Assembly (NCBI GenBank): GCA_903858115.1 | Contig: CAIOHR010000380.1 | Coordinates: 62,001-126,000 of the forward strand | DNA: 64,000 nt | Source of the DNA: an uncultured Pirellula sp. | GTDB lineage: Bacteria; Planctomycetota; Planctomycetia; Pirellulales; Pirellulaceae | Direction: 5' to 3' | Part shown: piece after piece, positions 61,256 to 64,000 of the stretch | Layout: each line of letters opens with the position of its first letter | How positions within the stretch are numbered: the first letter of the stretch is position 1 | Position numbers and translations under genes: made by a program | The notes under the pieces: generated by a model | What the model was told of the DNA's origin: nothing | Seen by the model: only the letters and a program-made list of their open reading frames with translations | Database searches by the model: none

Positions 61256-62045
61256 ATTTATGGTCTCCGTTACCTTCCAATAGTGAGTGAGTCCGCACAG
61301 TCATGGTTATGTTCTGTGCTTGACAGTATTTGCCCTCGCTGACCTGCAAAAGCGATTGTACTTACGTAACAATTGCCATTACCGATCAACAACTGGGTTG
61401 GGCTAAACAACTGGAAACGGATTTCTTCGGTTTGCGGTAAGTAGAATTCCATTTCTACCAACTACGGTCCAAAGTATTTCCTGCCGAGCCAATGAGAACG
61501 CCCTTGTAACGTTGGCGAGCGACCGCACCCCTACGACGGTTCGCTTCGTTTTACAAAGTAGCTCTGATTGTGAACTGTTCGAGCTAGTTTGAGGCAGAAG
61601 AGTAGCCGATACTAGTGATCCTTTCGCACACGAAGTTCGCACGATCAAATCCATAGCGGCATCCGAACATGGAACTCGGATTGCAAGCACTTTCCCCCCT
61701 AACTTAGCCCGGCAGCTTCTCGTGACTGGTCTTGACTCTTGCGAGTAGTCCAGCGCAGAAAATGCCGTTCTAAACCTACTTTCGATTCAAACCGGGTGAT
61801 TACTTTAGAAAGAATCTTCGGTTGGTCATGCATCTACGTTTTTGGGGGAAGCTTGGGAGGAATTAGCATTATTTTTGCGAAAGATTCACATCGTGAATAT
61901 TTTTTTTAAAGCAAAAACTAGCCTCCAAGCAGAAAAGTGAACTCAAAATGCCCTCTCTGTCAGTCCCGCTGATTTGCTAACATTCAGTTCCACCCGTGGA
62001 GGTGCGCCTAGCAGTTCAGAAAACATTTCTTTTGACGACGACACA
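61256..62045. other. 790-nt region without a convincing gene
   Basis: The region lies between divergent genes (HTH-receiver, minus; membrane protein, plus). The minus frame 61403-61690 (95 codons) has no recognised pattern or start context and is not called. An AT-rich stem-loop with a run of T is at 61884-61906. The plus frame is open from 61974, but the first 24 residues are low in support. No tRNA or known RNA was recognised. Confidence 0.5.
61884..61906 (+). terminator. AT-rich stem-loop with T run in a gene-free stretch
   Basis: A perfect 6-bp stem (61884-61889 with 61893-61898) and 3-nt loop are followed by an A and eight consecutive T. It has the form of an intrinsic terminator on the plus strand, but the nearest plus-strand gene upstream is the pilX-like gene over 3 kb away. 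It may end an unannotated small RNA or attenuate the transcript of the 62046 gene. Confidence 0.35.
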
Positions 62046-62606
62046 ATGATTCATTTAGCAACTCGAAGCCTGTTTTCCTTTTGGCCCGGCGCCTGCAAAG
62101 CATGGGATCGTACGGACTCCACATCGCTTTGGATTGCGATCGGATTTTCCTGGTCAACTTGCTTAGCCATTGCTTCCACCTGCTTGTGGGAAGAATGGAT
62201 TCATGCATGGGTACGATTCTTGGTATGTTTCGCTCTCGTCGCTTGCGCGTGTGTTTCAGGCGCTCGAGCCATTCTTTTTGGCCATGTGATCCCCGAGGAC
62301 ACGAAGCCTGTTCGCGATGAACGATTTCGAAAAGCCCAAGCTGCTTATTTACAGGGCGATTACTTCGAATCAGCGAGGCTTCTTGCCTCGAATTTAGCAT
62401 TGGAAAAATCGGATATAGAATCCGGCTTGCTGTTGGTTTCTGTTTTGAGAAGATCGTCTCGATTTGACGAAGCCCTTGATCATATAAACCTACTTCTCAA
62501 ATGGGAACTTTCTGTTCGCTGGGAAAGTGAATTGGCCTTGGAAAAAGAAAAGTGTCTCAAAAGGAAACGGCAATCACTGGATGCCCCCCCTCCCAAAGCA
62601 GCTTAA
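62046..62606 (+). CDS. Small membrane protein with TPR-like C-terminus
   Basis: With ATG 62046 the protein has 186 residues. Two hydrophobic segments (about 25-46 and 52-73) are predicted membrane helices. A cytoplasmic or periplasmic helical part follows: FRKAQAAYLQGDYFESARLLASNL and SGLLLVSVLRRSSRFDEALDHI in pattern, two TPR-like helix pairs. No catalytic motif is seen and the family is not recognised. The frame is open from 61974, but the ATG at 62046 starts just before the first membrane segment. It is 411 nt upstream of clpC. Confidence 0.65.
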   Translation: MIHLATRSLFSFWPGACKAWDRTDSTSLWIAIGFSWSTCLAIASTCLWEEWIHAWVRFLVCFALVACACVSGARAILFGHVIPEDTKPVRDERFRKAQAAYLQGDYFESARLLASNLALEKSDIESGLLLVSVLRRSSRFDEALDHINLLLKWELSVRWESELALEKEKCLKRKRQSLDAPPPKAA

Positions 62607-62841
62607 AAGCGTTACGATCGCTACCGTCGGGACTTCGTATTCCATTCGTTTTTTTGGAATTCGAGGAAAATCCGGCCGATAACGGATTGCTTCTTCATTT
62701 CCTTGGAAACGTTGAGACGGTTAATGGCAGATCGTGAGCCATGCTTCAAGATGCGTCAATTTGACAGGGAGAAGCATGGAACAAGGTTTGCAGATGGATC
62801 GTATTCGAGCGAATCAGTTCTCCCTTTGGACGTTCTGCTCC
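62607..62841. other. Upstream half of the region before clpC
   Basis: This is part of the 411-nt stretch without a gene. The minus-strand frame 62814-63113 overlaps the clpC start and is not called. No promoter or operator (for example CtsR- or HrcA-type CIRCE) was recognised. The downstream half has a run of stem-loops and is described separately. Confidence 0.4.
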
Positions 62842-62995
62842 CCCAATGAACATTGGGTAGCATGGACAATGTGTAGCTGTCCGTAACAATGGACGACGAC
62901 GCCAACTGGTCTTCGGTAAGGACCTTTTGGCGGTGAGTTAGGAAATACCTTAAGCCCTCGGGCTCGTTTGTGCGGCGTTCCGCAGAGTTTGAGCC
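62842..62995 (+). promoter_or_regulatory. Hairpin-rich leader upstream of clpC
   Basis: At least four short stem-loops follow each other: 62842-62857 (6 bp, loop GAAC), 62864-62882 (5 bp), 62900-62932 (outer 6 bp, inner 4 bp) and a two-level one at 62961-62995 (outer GGCTC/GAGCC, inner TGCGG/CCGCA with loop CGTT). The last ends 22 nt before the clpC ATG; an AAAGG at 63003-63007 is the likely ribosome site. This could be a structured 5' UTR, but no known family was recognised. Confidence 0.35.
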
Positions 62996-63017
62996 AACCT
63001 AGAAAGGTCTTTGAAAA

Positions 63018-64000
63018 ATGTACGAGAGATTTACAGACCGTGCTCGCAAAGTGATGCAACTCGCGAATCAAGAAGCGCAGCGCTTCAATCACGAGTATAT
63101 CGGCACTGAGCATATTCTATTGGGGCTTGTGAAAGAAGGGAGCGGCGTTGCCGCCAACGTTCTCAAGAACCTCGATGTGGACTTACGAAAAATACGACTC
63201 GAAGTCGAGAAATTGGTCCAGAGTGGTCCTGAAATGGTAACCATTGGAAAGCTTCCTCAGACCCCTCGTGCCAAGAAAGTCATCGAATACTCGATGGAAG
63301 AGGCACGCAATCTAAATCACAACTATGTAGGAACCGAACACATTCTCTTGGGTCTTCTCCGAGAACAAGAAGGTGTTGCAGCTCAAGTTTTGATGAATCT
63401 CGGAATGAAGCTGGATGACGTGCGGGAAGAAGTTCTCAATCTTCTGGGGCACGGCATGGAAAGCGCCGAGGTAGGCGAACGTGGCGGACGAGAAGGTACG
63501 AGCTCGTCAGAATCTGGAGCCGCGTCAAAGGGTGGCAAGAGCAAGACCCCCGCGCTGGACAGTTTCGGTAGAGATTTAACCGAATTGGCACGGCAAGGAA
63601 AGCTGGATCCTGTGATCGGTCGCGAACGAGAGATCGAACGTGCGACACAAGTGCTTTGCCGACGAACCAAAAACAACCCCGTTCTCCTTGGCGAAGCTGG
63701 CGTTGGTAAAACAGCTATTGTCGAGGGTTTCGCTCAGCGAGTCGTTAACGGCGAAGTTCCGGAAATTCTTGCGGACAAGCGAATCGTGGTTCTCGATCTG
63801 GCGATGATGGTCGCCGGTACAAAGTATCGCGGCCAATTCGAAGAACGAATCAAGGCGGTGATGAACGAAGTTCGCCGCGCAAAAAATACCATTTTGTTTA
63901 TCGATGAGCTTCATACGCTCGTTGGAGCAGGTGGTGCCGAAGGTGCAATCGATGCAGCCAACGTCTTGAAACCGGCTCTGGCTCGTGGTGAAATTCAATG
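63018..64000 (+). CDS. clpC: ATP-dependent Clp protease ATP-binding subunit ClpC, N-terminal part
   Basis: The first 327 residues are present; the frame runs off the right edge. The protein unfolds substrates for ClpP. It begins MYERFTDRARKVM, with the two Clp N repeats (about 1-145; IGTEHILLGL and VGTEHILLGL). A Gly/Ser-rich linker (about 150-178) leads to the first AAA+ module with Walker A GEAGVGKT (225-232) and Walker B LFIDELHT (293-300). The ATG at 63018 has AAAGG about 10 nt upstream. The UVR-containing middle domain and second AAA+ module would lie to the right and are not seen, so ClpC versus another Clp is judged from the N-domain and linker. Confidence 0.93.
   Translation, partial: MYERFTDRARKVMQLANQEAQRFNHEYIGTEHILLGLVKEGSGVAANVLKNLDVDLRKIRLEVEKLVQSGPEMVTIGKLPQTPRAKKVIEYSMEEARNLNHNYVGTEHILLGLLREQEGVAAQVLMNLGMKLDDVREEVLNLLGHGMESAEVGERGGREGTSSSESGAASKGGKSKTPALDSFGRDLTELARQGKLDPVIGREREIERATQVLCRRTKNNPVLLGEAGVGKTAIVEGFAQRVVNGEVPEILADKRIVVLDLAMMVAGTKYRGQFEERIKAVMNEVRRAKNTILFIDELHTLVGAGGAEGAIDAANVLKPALARGEIQ

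Noticed and set aside
61403..61690. Minus-strand open frame of 95 codons in the gene-free stretch
   Set aside because: No start signal, no recognisable domain, and composition not unlike random frames; kept as unannotated.
1..64000. CRISPR arrays, tRNA or rRNA genes, insertion sequences and prophage
   Set aside because: No regularly spaced repeats, no T-loop-like tRNA ends, no transposase with terminal repeats (the Rpn gene has none) and no phage structural genes were seen by eye; a covariance scan was not possible.

Overview
The window looks like a chromosomal segment of a planctomycete, most likely of the Pirellula/Rhodopirellula group. This is inferred from gene content, not from a marker gene. 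The evidence is H4MPT-linked C1 genes beside ordinary bacterial genes, a peptidase with a VHL-like beta domain, a run of large secreted amidohydrolase-like proteins, a type IV pilus/type II secretion (T4P/T2SS) locus split over both strands, and an excisionase-like HTH joined to a receiver-like domain. No rRNA, tRNA, CRISPR array, insertion sequence or prophage was recognised.

Layout. 1-6031: end of an endonuclease/exonuclease/phosphatase (EEP) protein, a CitG-like protein coupled to a methyltransferase, a CLC transporter on the minus strand, then formylmethanofuran:H4MPT formyltransferase followed by a short UvrC. 6280-14776: PPi-type phosphofructokinase (minus), an exported TPR protein with a polysaccharide export protein, a GNAT-like protein, and glgC overlapping a diguanylate cyclase gene. 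14808-24771 (minus): glpK-glpD, a secreted protein with two EEP domains, a 1400-residue S9 peptidase fused to a zincin-like domain and a degenerate copy of it, and an ArsC/LMW-phosphatase-like protein.

25169-37441 (plus): seven closely spaced or overlapping genes for exported amidohydrolase-fold proteins with about nine domain copies. Only one (33228-34508) keeps an obvious HxH, His, His, Asp metal site; the others have lost the first metal motif. This is the most unusual stretch in the window. 37575-43946: Rpn-family nuclease, a double fasciclin protein, FtsK and TruB.

44035-60460: a pilus/secretion locus. The minus operon reads gspG-like pseudopilin, response regulator, histidine kinase, STAS protein, gspE, gspF, pilM, pilN, pilO, pilP-like. 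The divergent plus operon reads HD-GYP protein and minor pseudopilins of H, J, I and K type, the last carrying a carbohydrate-binding-like jelly roll. The secretin gene converges on it from the right. Two-component, STAS and c-di-GMP signalling genes are interleaved with the machine. No prepilin peptidase is seen.

60683-64000: an HTH plus receiver-like regulator, a 790-base stretch without a convincing gene, a small membrane TPR-like protein, a leader rich in potential hairpins, and the start of clpC, which runs off the right edge.
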